Of a DNA stretch of 5,030 nt, positions 4,967-5,030 are shown in pieces. Each line of letters opens with the position of its first letter. Position 1 is the stretch's first letter. The position numbers were made by a program, and so were the translations under genes. This DNA comes from Planctomycetota bacterium. Its GTDB lineage: Bacteria; Planctomycetota; Planctomycetia; Pirellulales; Thermoguttaceae. The stretch lies in NCBI GenBank assembly GCA_023397045.1, contig JAEWUR010000769.1:1-5030 (forward strand), in the 5' to 3' direction. The notes under the pieces were generated by a model. It did no database searches. It was not told the origin of the DNA and saw only the letters and a list, made by a program, of their open reading frames with translations.

Positions 4967-5030
4967 ATGAATCGCATCCTTTCGTCTGTTACGTTGGTGG
5001 CTGCAACCGTCATCGCCGCAATGACCGCAC
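4967..5030 (+). CDS. 5' end of a secreted protein gene, cut by window edge
   Basis: The frame starts MNRILSSVTLVAATVIAAM, a basic N-terminus followed by a hydrophobic core typical of a signal peptide, and is open to the window end (21 codons). AGGAG at 4954-4958 lies 8 bases before the ATG at 4967, which is why I choose this start. An ATG at 4901, overlapping the FecR/LamG stop as ATGA and preceded by AGGAG at 4883-4887 (13 bases away), is in the same frame. It would add 22 residues ahead of the signal peptide and is less likely. No terminator separates it from the FecR/LamG gene, so it is probably the third gene of the operon. Too little is visible to name a family. Confidence 0.7.
   Translation, partial: MNRILSSVTLVAATVIAAMTA

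Overview
The window looks like a piece of a planctomycete chromosome, most likely Pirellulales-type. The evidence is an ECF sigma factor of the Rhodopirellula/Verrucomicrobium type followed, with a 4-base overlap, by a membrane protein that joins a FecR-like domain to a LamG (concanavalin A-like) domain. A Tat-exported glycoside hydrolase and short 7-8 bp tandem repeats inside a coding region fit the same lineage. The assignment rests on protein family resemblance only; there is no rRNA or marker gene here.

Layout. Positions 1-1864 (minus strand) hold the first 621 codons of a GH116 family glycosidase; its C-terminus lies beyond the left edge. Positions 1865-2400 are a 536-base divergent intergenic region. 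It carries a candidate minus-strand promoter for the GH116 gene (perfect TATAAT, 17-base spacer), a G-tract able to form a quadruplex just downstream of that -10 box, a GC-rich GAGA-tetraloop hairpin, a weaker candidate plus-strand promoter, and a three-arm inverted repeat 36-69 bases before the sigma factor start. Positions 2401-2934 (plus) encode the ECF sigma factor and 2931-4904 (plus) the FecR/LamG membrane protein. From 4967 (or in frame from 4901) a third plus-strand gene begins with a signal peptide and runs off the right edge.

How the parts may work together. The sigma factor and FecR/LamG protein are almost certainly co-transcribed and translationally coupled, forming a cell-envelope signalling pair. 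The LamG domain, predicted to lie outside the cytoplasmic membrane, would bind a glycan or protein ligand; the FecR region and membrane segment would pass the state to the short cytoplasmic N-terminus and so to the sigma factor. The secreted protein downstream is probably an output or partner. Whether the divergent GH116 enzyme belongs to the regulon is only suggested by position.

The most unusual feature is in the FecR domain. Two in-frame inserts (about 3522-3599 and 3756-3923) are built from six different short tandem arrays, five with 7-bp units and one with an 8-bp unit. They are unlike the conserved FecR sequence around them and resemble intergenic-type repeats that have settled in a gene. 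Since neither 7 nor 8 is a multiple of 3, a single-unit change in copy number would shift the reading frame of the regulator.
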